A stretch of 64,000 bases of DNA from Bradyrhizobium sp. ISRA430 (GCF_029909975.1 NZ_CP094516.1:7418501-7482500), one strand, 5' to 3'. Positions 17,396 through 26,850 are shown, counted from the stretch's first letter. Program-made: numbers and translations. Notes: generated by a model not told the origin, from the sequence alone.

Positions 17396-18448
17396 ATGGA
17401 AAAATGGATAAAAACGATACTTGTATCGCTAATCGCTGTCTTTGGCGTGCTATTACTACTTCACGCATGGCAATTACCGCCCTTTCGGACGCAAGTCGTC
17501 GTGACGGAAGATGCCTATATCCGCGGTCAGGTTACTATAATCAGTCCGCGGGTCTCGGGTTATGTGACCCAAGTACCGGTTCTTGATTATCAACGGGTCA
17601 AGAAAGGTGATCTGCTGGTCCAGATCGATGATCGTATACTGAGCCAAAGGCTGCTACAAGCCGAAGCCGATCTTGCACAGCAGAGGGCCGGCCTGGCCGT
17701 ATCGGAACAGAACAAGCGATCGGCGGAAGCCAAGATTCGTGCAAGCGAGGCCCTGGTCGCGAGTGCGAAGGTCGCGCTTGACACGGCACAAGCCAACTTT
17801 GACCGCACTAGCAGTCTTGAGGGACGAGGCGTGGCCACGCAGGCATCGCTCGATGCGGCTAATTCGACGCTTTCCGCTGCGCGAGCCGCCGTCGCCCAGG
17901 CGCAGGCAGCGGTTGATGTAGCTCACCAGGACTTGGCCACGATCATCGTAAACCGCTCGTCGATTGAGGCGGCGATCGATAGTGCGCAGGCAACCCATCG
18001 ACTGGCCGAGATCGACGTCGAGAACACGCGCATCATCGCGCCGCGGAATGGTAAACTAGGCGAAGTTGGAGTGCAAATCGGTCAATACGTGACTGCAGGC
18101 ACGCAACTGATGTCGATCGTTCCCGATACGAAATGGGTAGTTGCGAATTTCAAGGAAACCCAACTTTACAATATGGAGGTTGGGCAGCCGGTAACTTTCA
18201 AAGTCGATGCTATTCCAAATGTCGTCTATCATGGACGCATTCAAGACTACTCGGGCGCGACCGCGGCCGAATTCAGCATCCTAAAGCCTGACAATGCGAC
18301 GGGAAACTTTACGAAAGTCGCGCAACGCCTGTCGATTCGGATTTCGATCGACCCCGATCAACAGCATCTCGAACGATTGCTTCCAGGTCTGTCCGTCGTC
18401 GTAAGGACGGACAAGGCCTCGGAACCATTCCTCTCAAGTGAACAGTAG
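17396..18448 (+). CDS. HlyD/EmrA-family membrane fusion protein
   Basis: A 350-residue periplasmic adaptor partner of the DHA2 transporter. An N-terminal anchor (residues about 7-24) is followed by the barrel-sandwich start VTEDAYIRGQVTIISPRVSG and VKKGDLLVQIDDR. An alanine- and glutamine-rich coiled-coil hairpin (about 85-210) comes next, then the closing half-motif TRIIAPRNGKLGEVGVQIGQ and a beta-barrel end. It lies in the same operon as the transporter (four-base gap). Confidence 0.92.
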   Translation: MEKWIKTILVSLIAVFGVLLLLHAWQLPPFRTQVVVTEDAYIRGQVTIISPRVSGYVTQVPVLDYQRVKKGDLLVQIDDRILSQRLLQAEADLAQQRAGLAVSEQNKRSAEAKIRASEALVASAKVALDTAQANFDRTSSLEGRGVATQASLDAANSTLSAARAAVAQAQAAVDVAHQDLATIIVNRSSIEAAIDSAQATHRLAEIDVENTRIIAPRNGKLGEVGVQIGQYVTAGTQLMSIVPDTKWVVANFKETQLYNMEVGQPVTFKVDAIPNVVYHGRIQDYSGATAAEFSILKPDNATGNFTKVAQRLSIRISIDPDQQHLERLLPGLSVVVRTDKASEPFLSSEQ

Positions 18449-18449
18449 T

Positions 18450-18583
18450 TGGCCTGCCGGCGCAGTCCTCGGCAGCCCGACCATCGCGATCTGGTTCTTG
18501 CGGCTGACGAAGGCGCGAGCGGTCGAACGACGATAATTTGTTTCGGGCTGCGTTGGCGGCAAACTGGTACTCGACATCTGACG
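18450..18583 (+). pseudogene. C-terminal tail of a decayed VanB-like reductase (tandem copy 1)
   Basis: Reads PDHRDLVLAADEGASGRTT and IICF, then, after a one-base frameshift, GCVGGKLVLDI and TGA. This matches the tail of the intact VanB-like reductase at 59408-60376 (PDHRDLVLTASERARGETMM ... SKLVIDL). Everything upstream of the tail is missing. It aligns at nucleotide level with 20395-20526, about 1.95 kb downstream. Confidence 0.7.
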
Positions 18584-18727
18584 CGTGAAGTGCGTCGACG
18601 CTCCAGCCAACGAGGACGTCGCCATTGCGAGCGACGTGGCGTGAGCTTCGGAGGCCGGACGATAGCGAAGCGACCGAGACGCTTCACGTGCACAAATCAA
18701 GTCTTCTGAGTTCTCTCCTCCCCTAGG

Positions 18728-18830
18728 TTCTGTTAGCAAGGCTTGTTTACGTCCTTTGGACTTTGCGAGTGAGGGTCTGCCAGGCCCTCCATACAAACGC
18801 GAGGAAGCCGCGCACCCCGCGAGACAGGGC
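18728..18830 (+). repeat. Direct repeat, copy 1 (with copy 2 at about 20685-20790)
   Basis: Both copies start TTCTGTTA and share CTTGTTTACGT, GCGAGTG and CGCGAGGAA in the same order, with about 1957 bp between them. Together with the reductase tails 1945 bp apart they define a decayed tandem duplication. In copy 1 this stretch encodes the C-terminus of the broken LysR gene on the minus strand. Confidence 0.6.
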
Positions 18831-19106
18831 ATCGAAGTCTGCCTCAGCGCGAGCAAGCTGTCCCAGTATCTGATCGGAATGCCAGATCAAAATCTGTCCT
18901 AGCGATGTCGGTACAATTCGTCGCGTCGTACGATCGAATAGGCGCGCGCCCAGCAGGTCTTCTATTTCGCTGAGACCGCAAGAAATTGCGGATTGTGAAG
19001 TATGCAGCACCTGCGCACAGCGGCTCATACTCAGCTCGCGCCCCACCCCCTCTATCAACCGCAAGTGCCTGATCGTCAGTCTCTGTCTGAACTTCCCAGC
19101 ATTCAC
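18747..19106 (-). pseudogene. Truncated LysR-family regulator
   Basis: About 119 residues from GTG 19106. The complete LysR DNA-binding domain is present (LTIRHLRLIEGVGRELSMSR, LHTSQSAISCGLSEIEDLLG, RLFDRTTRRIVPTSLGQ). After ALSRGVRG it diverges into an unrelated tail, so the effector domain is gone. It is clearly paralogous to the intact LysR at 62042-63016 and has the same neighbours in inverted order. A free DNA-binding domain could still be made, but this is more likely a dead gene. Confidence 0.75.
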
Positions 19107-19156
19107 CCATTGGACAGGAGCATCGAATCTATCACCAAAAGGTCGGACGCAAATCC

Positions 19157-19172
19157 ATATCACGCCAGATAT
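19157..19172. promoter_or_regulatory. Dyad ATATC-N6-GATAT, probable LysR operator of the decayed module
   Basis: Lies 51 bp upstream of the truncated LysR start, between it and the MFS fragment. On the minus strand it reads ATATC-TGGCGT-GATATGGAT, matching the site ATATC-AAACGC-GATATGGAT at 61966 in the intact module. Conservation in position and sequence supports an operator for the module's LysR. Confidence 0.6.
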
Positions 19173-19321
19173 GAATAGGTACGCAAATGTCAAACCGTGA
19201 GGAGCTAGATCAAGGGAGAAGGGGACCTATACTGGAGAGAGCGACCTGACCGGTACCGAAGTCGCGGCAGCGTACGTCGAAGGCGGGGCCTCTGGAAAGC
19301 GGCATAGGGAGACGAGATGCC

Positions 19322-19530
19322 ATGAGCAGTCTGAACGCGGTGCACTGGTGGATAGGGGGATAAGCCGGTATCAGCTATGGATATTCACGGTCTGCTTCCT
19401 TATCTCGCTGGGTGATGGGCTAGATTCGCAAATCATGAGCGTGACCGGGGCGGTCATGGCCCGAGATCTCAGTTTGGCGCCGGTCACCTTACGAAGCGGC
19501 TCTGTGAAGCTCGCGAACACCGCTGTGTAA
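19322..19530 (+). pseudogene. Truncated MFS transporter (aromatic-acid symporter type)
   Basis: Encodes only the first transmembrane part: ISRYQLWIFTVCFLISLGDG and LDSQIMSVTGAVMARDLSLAP, then an unrelated end and TAA. It matches residues about 15-60 of the intact MFS protein at 60419-61774. A frameshift also separates the likely start ATG 19322 from the body. An internal deletion removed the rest of the gene up to the reductase pseudogene. Confidence 0.75.
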
Positions 19531-19562
19531 GCGCGTCGAATAGTTAATGATAGGCAACGATC

Positions 19563-20526
19563 GTGACTGCAGCGTCGGCGCACCTCAAAGTAAGGGTCAG
19601 CAACATCTGGATCGAAGCACTAGACGTCGCTTCATTCGAGCTGCGCCCCGCGTCGGGAGACGAGCTACCCTCGTTTACCGCGGGGGCCCATATCAATGTT
19701 CATCTGCCTGGGTCGATGACCCGCAGCTACTCTCTTCTGAACGACCAGTGCGACAAGCACCGCTACGTCGTTGCCGTCCGAAGAGACGAACAAAGCCGCG
19801 GCGGATCGGTCTACATGCACGATTGCATCGCACCGGGTAGCGAACTGATCATCAGTTCTCCAAGGAACAGTTTTCCACTGGTCGAGGACGCGAAGCACGT
19901 CGTGTTTATCGCCGGCGGGATTGGCATAACACCGATTTGGGCGATGGTGCAGCGCCTGAAGTGTCTAGCTCGATCTTGGGAACTTCACTACTGCGCGAAG
20001 ACACATGGACATGCCGCCTTCTACGAAGATATCAAGAGACTCTCGCGTGTGGACAATGCAACCGTCAACTTCTATTTCGGAGAGAGCAATTCCCGGAAGA
20101 TAGGCATATCTTCAATCGTCGAGAGGGCGGACTCAGGCGCCCATCTGTACTGCTGCGGGCCCATCAAGATGATGAGGGACTTTCGCGAAGCGACATCGAA
20201 GTGGCCGGCGCAACAGATCACACGGAATACTTCGGTGCGGAGCCGCGAGAAGAAGCTTCACACGGGTTTGAGGTCCAACTTGCCAGATCGGGTAGAACGC
20301 TCCTAGTCGCTCCTGGCAGGAGTATTCTGGACACGTTGCACGCTCTCGGGCTGGATGCTCCCCACTCGTGCAAGGAAGGGGTGTGCGGAGCCTGCGAAAC
20401 TCGCGTCCCCCGCTGGTACGCCCGATCATCGCGACCTGGTACTTACAGCGGACGAACGCGCGACCGGTCGAACGATGATGATCTGCTGTTCGGGGTGCCG
20501 CGGCGACAAACTGGTCATTGACCTAT
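19563..20526 (+). pseudogene. VanB-like oxygenase reductase, broken by two frameshifts (tandem copy 2)
   Basis: Homologue of the intact reductase at 59408-60376. From GTG 19563 the FMN domain (SYSLLND) and NAD domain (FIAGGIGITPIW, HLYCCGP) are intact. Near 20205 the frame shifts, continuing as THTEYFGAEP and the plant-type 2Fe-2S motif CKEGVCGACETRV. A second shift near 20405 leads to PDHRDLVLTADERATGRTMM, then ICCSGC and the TAG at 20524-20526. Both shifts would have to be repaired for function. Confidence 0.85.
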
Positions 20527-20547
20527 AGGAGGTCCGCGTTGACGTTG

Positions 20548-20570
20548 CGGCCTTCCCGAAAGGCCGTTTC
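20548..20570 (+). terminator. Probable rho-independent terminator after the reductase pseudogene
   Basis: A 7-bp stem CGGCCTT / AAGGCCG with loop CCCGA, followed by TTTC, 22 bases past the TAG. It is probably the original terminator of the MFS-reductase operon. Confidence 0.6.
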
Positions 20571-21328
20571 CCTCGCCTTGGTCTCTGCTTGCGTTAGCCC
20601 GCAACTTTAACGCTTCGTCGTGCGCTGTCGGTCCTCAACGCTGTCGCCTGCGCTACGCACCGTTCCATTTAGCTGAACGCGGAGTTCTGTTAACGTGACT
20701 TGTTTACGTTTCGAAGTTCGCGAGTGTTGGATGAGAGGAAAGCTGCCTCCCTGCAACCGCGAGGAAAACACCCGTGAGGCTTGATTGGAGAAAATACCGG
20801 GACAGAGGCCTTGTGGGCATGAGCCCCACCGAGGGAAGGTCGGGCCAAGAGCAAAAATTTGACTGGAAGACGATATAGTTGATCTCTCTACCAGTGGACC
20901 TGACACGCAAGCGCGATGAAACTATCGCTATATTCAAAAATAAACCCGTCGAAAGTGGCGCATCTAATCGGGAAATAATACTGGCGCTCGGAGCCGCAAC
21001 TTCGCGCACAGGTCGACAAGGATCGCTGATCTTAAATTCAGTCGGGGCCGCACTTCGAGATCTGCACTCCTTGTGCCAGCCTCTCACAGCTTGGGACCGG
21101 AAATGCCGAGATCTCGGCTATGGTGGTACGCAGGGCGTTTGGTGGGTAGGTCAATTTCCACAAAGCGAAGCCTTCGTTCAGGGAGCACTGGCTGACGGAC
21201 AAGCTGAGCATGATCAACATCGGCGAGCACTTCGAGTGTTCCGGGCATCTATGCCAGTTGGCCTATCATCGAAGTCTGCATTCCCGTTGTGAGCCACGGC
21301 GCGTCTGGGAACACAAACAAGTACGGAT
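20571..21328. other. Degenerate region containing direct-repeat copy 2
   Basis: 20685-20790 is homologous to 18728-18830, and on the minus strand a FLAVAGRQL-like reading parallels the tail of the truncated LysR. This is all that remains of a second LysR end. The rest, to 21328, has no coding reading I can support. Confidence 0.45.
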
Positions 21329-21967
21329 GTGCGAGTGATGTCGAGTTCACGCAGTGCCGATGGTTCGAGCGTGCTGCTGTACGTCGACCGAAGCGGCAAC
21401 GACCACGAATTGTTCGACATTCTTTCAGGCGCTGGCCTGCTGGTCGCGCGCTGTGACGAACCATCCGGTCTCCAGGTCGGAGTACGAAACGCTCAAGCAG
21501 GCTGTATCGTAGCCGACCTGGCGGGCGAAGCAGGATCTGCCGTCGACCTGCTTGCACGCCTCAGAAGTGGCGGATGCACGGTGCCCATCATCATCGTCAT
21601 GGAGCGCGCGGATATCCCAACGGCGGTGAGGGCGCTGCGGCATGGAGCGGCGGACGTTTTCAAGAAACCCGTTGCACCTGAAGATCTGGTGCGGGCAGTC
21701 GTTGGGGTTTTAGGCGTACGCCGGCCCTACGTGAATAAGATGCAATTTCGGGGACGGCCACGCCTTACACATCGAGAGGGCGAAGTGCTGTCGCATCTAA
21801 CAAGTGGAAAAAACACGAAAGAGATCGCCCGGATCCTTGGGTTAAGTGCGCGCACGGTGGAGACCTACCGGAGTAATCTGATCAGAAATCTTGCGGTGCG
21901 GAACACAACGGAGCTCGTGCGCCTTGTGATATCACGGGAAGTCCTGCAGCCGCTCTTTCAAAGATGA
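21329..21967 (+). CDS. FixJ-type response regulator with degenerate receiver domain
   Basis: A 212-residue protein (GTG 21329; ATG 21338 is also possible). The N-terminal receiver is FixJ/NodW-like, with RADIPTAVRALRHGAADVFKKP near 95-116. The putative phosphate-acceptor Asp is kept (IVADL near 57) and so is the Lys of FKKP. The acidic pair at the start is reduced to VDRS and the conserved Thr/Ser position is Met (IVMERAD). The C-terminal LuxR helix-turn-helix is intact (LTHREGEVLSHLTSGKNTKE, IARILGLSARTVETYRSNL). No sensor kinase gene is adjacent. Confidence 0.85.
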   Translation: MRVMSSSRSADGSSVLLYVDRSGNDHELFDILSGAGLLVARCDEPSGLQVGVRNAQAGCIVADLAGEAGSAVDLLARLRSGGCTVPIIIVMERADIPTAVRALRHGAADVFKKPVAPEDLVRAVVGVLGVRRPYVNKMQFRGRPRLTHREGEVLSHLTSGKNTKEIARILGLSARTVETYRSNLIRNLAVRNTTELVRLVISREVLQPLFQR

Positions 21968-22398
21968 GCGCTCCTGCAGCCCAGCTCGCTGACGCGAGCG
22001 GACCCAAGCTCAGCGGCTTGCAATTACTTGGACTAAGTCGCAGCGCAATCTTGCCGCGCAAAAGCCAGCGAGTTTGTCGTTTTCTAGCCCAAGCACGCTC
22101 TTGCGCTCGATCTAAGATGCTTTGGAGTGGAGCGCTGGGGTGGAGCAATCCTCTATAACGACAAGGACGATGCGTCGGAATTCCCAGACCGGATGTTGAA
22201 TTCTGAGGGGTCTCTTAAAGTTGCAACATCAAGGAGCCCAGAGGGCTTGCCCAGCGATCCAGCGGCGGGACCTGGTTGGATTAGCTTGCTGGCCCGCTTT
22301 CCGCCTTGGGCGTGCTGCTGCCCACGCTGGGGGAGATCAATCCAGTGCTGACGAAATCGGGAGTCTTGCTTCAGCACGTCGATACAGCATCTCGACGT
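21968..22398. other. Convergent intergenic region
   Basis: Between the FixJ-like gene and the minus-strand channel gene. An imperfect long-loop inverted repeat (GTGCTGA ... TCAGCAC) is near 22346-22380 and may terminate the channel transcript. No gene seen. Confidence 0.35.
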
Positions 22399-23952
22399 CT
22401 AAAACGAATACGCAGCTGAGATGTAGCTGAAGCTCGAGTTATGGCCGCCAACCTTTAGGAGGGACCTGCTTACGTCCACGTAGACGTATCCGGCATTGAT
22501 CGAGACGTGACGGTCTGCTTGCCAGAAGAGGTCGATGGAATACTGCGTGCTGCTGTATTGTCCCGGAACTCCTGCCGTCCCGGCAATCGGAATTCCCACG
22601 GACGTGTAGACGGCATCTTTGATTGTTTGTCTCCAGATGAAGTCGCAGGCCATCGTTATCTTCAGTTGATCGGTCGGCCTGAGAGTGAGCGACGGCTGCA
22701 AGTCGGCAACATTGGAGGCGCCGATCAAACCGGCTTGATTAAAATAAGCGAGCTTTGGAAAAAATCCGCCGTAAGTGCCAAGCTTGCCATCTTGCGGATT
22801 GCTGTCCCCACTGCCGACCGTCGCCTTGAAGCCACTCCGAGCCTTCCAACTGCCGACAGCTGACGTATAGCCCGTATCTGTCGAAAAGCCCCAAGCGCGG
22901 ATTTCCTGTTGGCCAAAGCTTCCGAATTGCCCAAGCGCTTCCCAATCCCAGTCCCATGGGGCGGCGCCGCCGAAAACGCGTGCGCCGATGGCGTGTCGCT
23001 GCTCTACGCCCGCTCCCGCGCTAAACAGTGCATTTCTATTCTCGAATCCGAGGTAGTAGAGGTCTAGCCCAGAGTTGGGGATCACGCCTTTTGGCACCGT
23101 GGTGTACAGGCCCCAGAACGCTTGCGAGGGACTGGAGTAGTCGTCGAAAGCTCCGGCGTGCAGCAAGACCGGCCGTGTGACAAACGCGTCCAGCCGAACA
23201 TCAGCGATCGAGCCGCCGATGCGGAAACCATCGAAAGCTCGGCGGACGTTGGGGGCGTCCCTTATCGAGACCAGGCGCTGTGCGCCAAACGCCAGTTCCT
23301 GACGACCAATCCGCACATCTGGATCAATATTCGCATTTCCAGTCACAGGAAGCCGAATATCGAAAAACGCCTGCTGCACGTCAGAAACATCGAAATAGGG
23401 CGGCGCAGCAAGATCTTTTCCCGGAGCAAGATGACTTCCAAGCTGCACAAATCCGCGAACGCTGTCACCAGCGTGCAGGTCTGCATGCAAAAGTACGCGA
23501 TGCAACAGGTAGCTATCGCCGGTTTTCCCTGGAACACCGAAATTTCCTGCAGAATAGCTCTCGAAGCGCTCTCGCACTTCACCGCCCAGGCTCAAAAACC
23601 AGCTCGGGAAGCCAAGCGGAATGTACTTGATCGCATCCCATGGATCACTGCGTTTCGTCGGGTCACTCAAGTAACGATAGTCTTCATCGTAACGCAATGA
23701 CTTGAGTGCAGGTGCCACCGTCTCCTTCACGGTCGTCTGTTGCGCAAGCGCGGCGGTCGTTCCGCTGAACATGGTGCCGAGCAGGAGGAAACCGAGCAGG
23801 ATGCAAGCTCTGGCTCGTGGCCGTCCGTCTATCGCAGGTGTCACGAGGACGATCGAAGTCCAAATGCGGCGGGCACTTGCAACATCGTTCTCGCTCCATC
23901 GTGGATCTGCGGCGAAAGCACGTACGGAATTCGCATATGTAACCAGTTCCAA
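22399..23952 (-). CDS. Alginate-export/AlgE-like outer-membrane channel
   Basis: A 517-residue frame, or about 481 residues from the in-frame GTG at 23844. The latter places a standard signal peptide at the N-terminus (RPRARACILLGFLLLG ... AALAQQ). The mature protein resembles the alginate-export porin family: LGGEVRERFESYS, VRIGRQELAFGAQRLVS and RRAFDGFRIGG, and it ends SYISAAYSF with a C-terminal aromatic as in beta-barrels. Such channels also serve uptake of small aromatic or organic acids. It is divergent from the FAH/extradiol genes and may feed that pathway. Confidence 0.82.
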   Translation of the reverse strand: MELVTYANSVRAFAADPRWSENDVASARRIWTSIVLVTPAIDGRPRARACILLGFLLLGTMFSGTTAALAQQTTVKETVAPALKSLRYDEDYRYLSDPTKRSDPWDAIKYIPLGFPSWFLSLGGEVRERFESYSAGNFGVPGKTGDSYLLHRVLLHADLHAGDSVRGFVQLGSHLAPGKDLAAPPYFDVSDVQQAFFDIRLPVTGNANIDPDVRIGRQELAFGAQRLVSIRDAPNVRRAFDGFRIGGSIADVRLDAFVTRPVLLHAGAFDDYSSPSQAFWGLYTTVPKGVIPNSGLDLYYLGFENRNALFSAGAGVEQRHAIGARVFGGAAPWDWDWEALGQFGSFGQQEIRAWGFSTDTGYTSAVGSWKARSGFKATVGSGDSNPQDGKLGTYGGFFPKLAYFNQAGLIGASNVADLQPSLTLRPTDQLKITMACDFIWRQTIKDAVYTSVGIPIAGTAGVPGQYSSTQYSIDLFWQADRHVSINAGYVYVDVSRSLLKVGGHNSSFSYISAAYSF

Positions 23953-24165
23953 CCGGGACGTTTAAACCTCAATCCGGTCAATGCGATTGCGCGAGCTGTC
24001 CGCTCGCCGACATTACAAGGGATTCGTACTGACCGGAGACATCTTGGTGTTCGCCGTCGCCGAACACGGGGTTCGCACGTCGAGCCCGAGGATGTAATGC
24101 CTCAGCTTGACGCTAGGTTCTCCCGCTGGCAAATCGGCCGGCACGTCATTCCGAGGAGACTAGGC
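23953..24165. promoter_or_regulatory. Divergent promoter region with inverted repeat
   Basis: Lies between the channel and FAH genes. It holds the inverted repeat GTGTTCG-N7-CGAACAC near 24048-24068, a candidate regulator site. No -10/-35 element is convincing by eye. Confidence 0.35.
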
Positions 24166-25020
24166 GTGCGGTTTGTCAGCTACCGAAAAGATGAAAGAGA
24201 AGGTTTGGCCGTCCGCAAGGGTGGCGACCTGTTGGATCTCGGCTCAAAAAGCCTACTCGAGCTCTTGGCTGAGGGGCCGGGCGCGTTGGCTGCGGTGGCC
24301 AATTCGGCAGGAAAGGCGCTCGATCCAGCCGGCCTTCGCTTCCTTCCGCCGATTTCGCGCCCGCCCAAGATCATCTGCGTAGGTCTGAACTACGTCGATC
24401 ATGCCGCGGAAAGTCCTTACAAGAACGTTCCGGATTATCCGCCATTTTTCCCCCGCTTCGCTTCGAGCCTCGTCGGACATGATGAAGCCATCCTTCGCCC
24501 TTCGGAGTCCGAACAGCTCGACTTCGAGGGCGAGCTCGTTGCTGTCATCGGAAGGGGAGGTCGACGGATATCCCGCGCGAACGCGCTCGACCACGTTGCC
24601 GGCTATTCGATCTTCAATGACGCATCTATCAGGGACTATCAGTTCAAATCGCCTCAATGGACGGTCGGCAAGAACTTCGACGGGACAGGTGCCTTCGGGC
24701 CTGAATTCGTGACGGCGGACGAATTGCCCAGGGGCGCCGCTGGCCTTCGCCTAGAAACGCGATTGAACGGTCAAGTCGTCCAGTCTGCCGATACGCATGA
24801 TCTCGTCTTCAGCGTTGCCGACCTGGTCTTTTTCGCCAGCGAGGTATTCACCCTGGAGGCTGGTGACGTGATCGTAACCGGCACTCCTGCCGGAGTCGGC
24901 TTCGCGCGCAAGCCGCCTTTGTTCATGAAAGATGGTGATGTCTGCGAGATCGAGATCGAGGGTATCGGCATTCTGCGCAATCCAATTAAGGACGAGCCGC
25001 AAGCATCCATCGCGGCCTAA
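24166..25020 (+). CDS. Fumarylacetoacetate-hydrolase (FAH) family protein, copy 1
   Basis: About 284 residues from GTG 24166, with GAGGAGA seven bases upstream; the longer open frame before it lacks family features. The FAH fold motifs are present: ICVGLNYVDHAAES near 72, FPRFASSLVGHD near 95, LDFEGELVAVIGRGGR near 119 with the metal-ligand acids, and VITGTPAGVGFARKP (as DVIVTGTPAGVGF) near 241. Family members hydrolyse or decarboxylate ring-cleavage products. The next gene is an extradiol dioxygenase, so a meta-cleavage product is a reasonable substrate. A paralogue is at 39545. Confidence 0.92.
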   Translation: MRFVSYRKDEREGLAVRKGGDLLDLGSKSLLELLAEGPGALAAVANSAGKALDPAGLRFLPPISRPPKIICVGLNYVDHAAESPYKNVPDYPPFFPRFASSLVGHDEAILRPSESEQLDFEGELVAVIGRGGRRISRANALDHVAGYSIFNDASIRDYQFKSPQWTVGKNFDGTGAFGPEFVTADELPRGAAGLRLETRLNGQVVQSADTHDLVFSVADLVFFASEVFTLEAGDVIVTGTPAGVGFARKPPLFMKDGDVCEIEIEGIGILRNPIKDEPQASIAA

Positions 25021-25051
25021 TCAAGTCTAATTAAATCTAGGGAGGACTTCC

Positions 25052-25969
25052 GTGACCCCACTCGTGGTGCGCCAGAGTTACATGTCCTTGAACGTGCAGG
25101 ATCTAGATGCCTGTGTAAAGGATGCAATCGATATCACGGGGCTCCAGCTGGTCGAGCGCAGCGATGCCAAAGCCATATTGAGCTCCGGTTCAAAGCACGC
25201 CGAGCTCGTCCTCTACCAGGCGACTCAAAACGCGGCGCGGTGCGTCGGACTGGAGGCGCCGGACGCTGGGTCAGTCGATCGGGCCGCGGTCAAGATTCGC
25301 GAAGCTGGATTGCGTGTATTGAGCGAGCAGCCGTCGCTCGACTGCATTTCACGCTCCGTGACATTTGCCACGTCAGAAGGGCACGTCATCGAGGTTCACA
25401 CGCCAATGCCCGAGACGCAACGGCGTAGATATCCCGGGCCGGGCATTCATCCGAAAGGAATTTGCCATGTGAATCTGGCTGCGCGTGACCCGTGGACGAT
25501 CTACACAGAGCTCAGCAAGGCGATTGGTCTCAAGCTATCAGAGCGTACGGTCAACAACGAATTGATTTGGCTCCGCGCGGCGGACGGGCGTCACCACACG
25601 GTTGGGATCGCGAAGAGCGGAGAACCGGGGCTGCATCACTTTGCGTGGGAGTTTGCGCAATTCACCGATTTCATGAGACTAGGTGACCTTCTCGATGCAG
25701 TCGATCGCTCAATGGTATGGGGGCCGGGCCGACATGGAGCCGGCGACAATCTGTTCACGTACTACGTTGACCCTGCCGGCTTTCTCGTCGAATGCTCTTC
25801 GGAGATGGAGATCATGCATGATGGTGCCGATTTCCAGCCGCGAGTGGTGGATTGTCCGCCCGACCTATCCAACGTGAAGCTCGTCAACCGATGGGGGACT
25901 GTGCCGCCGCGTGCCTGGTTGGAACACCATTCCCACTTCGCTCCGTGGGAGGCCCTCCAGAAGTCGTAG
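25052..25969 (+). CDS. Type I extradiol ring-cleavage dioxygenase (VOC family)
   Basis: A 305-residue two-domain vicinal-oxygen-chelate protein, the length of 2,3-dihydroxybiphenyl/catechol 2,3-dioxygenases. It starts with GTG 25052, with GGAGG seven bases upstream. The likely Fe(II) ligands are visible: His139 (GICHVNLAARD), His195 or 196 (GLHHFAWE) and Glu247 (YYVDPAGFLVEC). It would open a dihydroxylated aromatic ring next to the hydroxyls. Located between the FAH hydrolase and SDR genes, it is the core of this catabolic cluster. The substrate is not predictable from sequence. Confidence 0.9.
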   Translation: MTPLVVRQSYMSLNVQDLDACVKDAIDITGLQLVERSDAKAILSSGSKHAELVLYQATQNAARCVGLEAPDAGSVDRAAVKIREAGLRVLSEQPSLDCISRSVTFATSEGHVIEVHTPMPETQRRRYPGPGIHPKGICHVNLAARDPWTIYTELSKAIGLKLSERTVNNELIWLRAADGRHHTVGIAKSGEPGLHHFAWEFAQFTDFMRLGDLLDAVDRSMVWGPGRHGAGDNLFTYYVDPAGFLVECSSEMEIMHDGADFQPRVVDCPPDLSNVKLVNRWGTVPPRAWLEHHSHFAPWEALQKS

Positions 25970-26080
25970 CAGGCATCTTTGTCGCGGGGCTTGGGATCCT
26001 AATCGGTTAGGTGAGTTGAAGATCGACTCCGGCGCCATGCTCAACGATTAGCGCGCAAGACTCGTCGATTATCGAATCGA

Positions 26081-26833
26081 GTGGCAAATATGGCTCTCTA
26101 CGGGAAAGTCGTCGTCGTTACCGGCGCGGAATCCGGGATCGGAAGGGCTGTTTCGCTCGCATGCGCTGCCGACGGAGCGACGGTCGTTGCTGCTGGCTTA
26201 ATGCTGGAAAAACTTGAGTCCACGACAGAAGAAATCCGGCGGCGTGGAGCGAAGGCGACGGCGGTCTATGCAGATATTTCAAATCCAGAAAGCGTCTCTA
26301 ACCTGTTCGAGGTGACGCAACGCTCGTTCGGTAAAGTCGACGCCGCGGTGGCGAATGCCGGCATAATAGGCGACCAGACGCCGGCCATCGACTTGAGCTT
26401 GGATAATTGGAAGAGGACCATCGAAGTCAATTTGACGGGCACGTTCCTCACCGTCGCTGCGGCGGCAAGGATTCTGGTAAGGCAAGGTGCAGGCGGATCG
26501 ATCCTGGCTACGGGGTCATCGGCTGCCCTCAGGCCGGTTCCCGGCCTTATGGGCTATGCGGCAAGCAAAGGAGGGGTGCATGCCATGATGCATGCCCTCG
26601 CGATTGAGCTGGCTCCGCACCGAATCCGTGTAAACACGCTAGTTCCGGGGACCACCTCCACCGAGGCGACCCGCAACATGCCGGGATATTTGGAAAAGGC
26701 TGCCCAATCGCTGCCGCTCGGGTCGGTCGTGGAAGCGGACGAGTTGGGACGATACGCCGCGTTCGTGCTCGGTGATTCATTGCCTCACATGACGGGAAGC
26801 CAGCTCAAACTCGATGCCGGTCGAACGCTCTGA
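26081..26833 (+). CDS. Short-chain dehydrogenase/reductase
   Basis: A classical 250-residue SDR. The cofactor loop TGAESGIGRA is near residue 15, NAGIIGDQTP (NAG motif) near 88, the catalytic Ser in ATGSSAALR near 138, YAASKGG near 151, and the C-terminal HMTGSQLKLDAGRTL. The start is GTG 26081 or ATG 26090. It is probably part of the operon with the extradiol dioxygenase, though the 111-bp gap leaves room for a promoter. Confidence 0.92.
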   Translation: MANMALYGKVVVVTGAESGIGRAVSLACAADGATVVAAGLMLEKLESTTEEIRRRGAKATAVYADISNPESVSNLFEVTQRSFGKVDAAVANAGIIGDQTPAIDLSLDNWKRTIEVNLTGTFLTVAAAARILVRQGAGGSILATGSSAALRPVPGLMGYAASKGGVHAMMHALAIELAPHRIRVNTLVPGTTSTEATRNMPGYLEKAAQSLPLGSVVEADELGRYAAFVLGDSLPHMTGSQLKLDAGRTL

Positions 26834-26850
26834 AAGGGACGAGAACTCAT

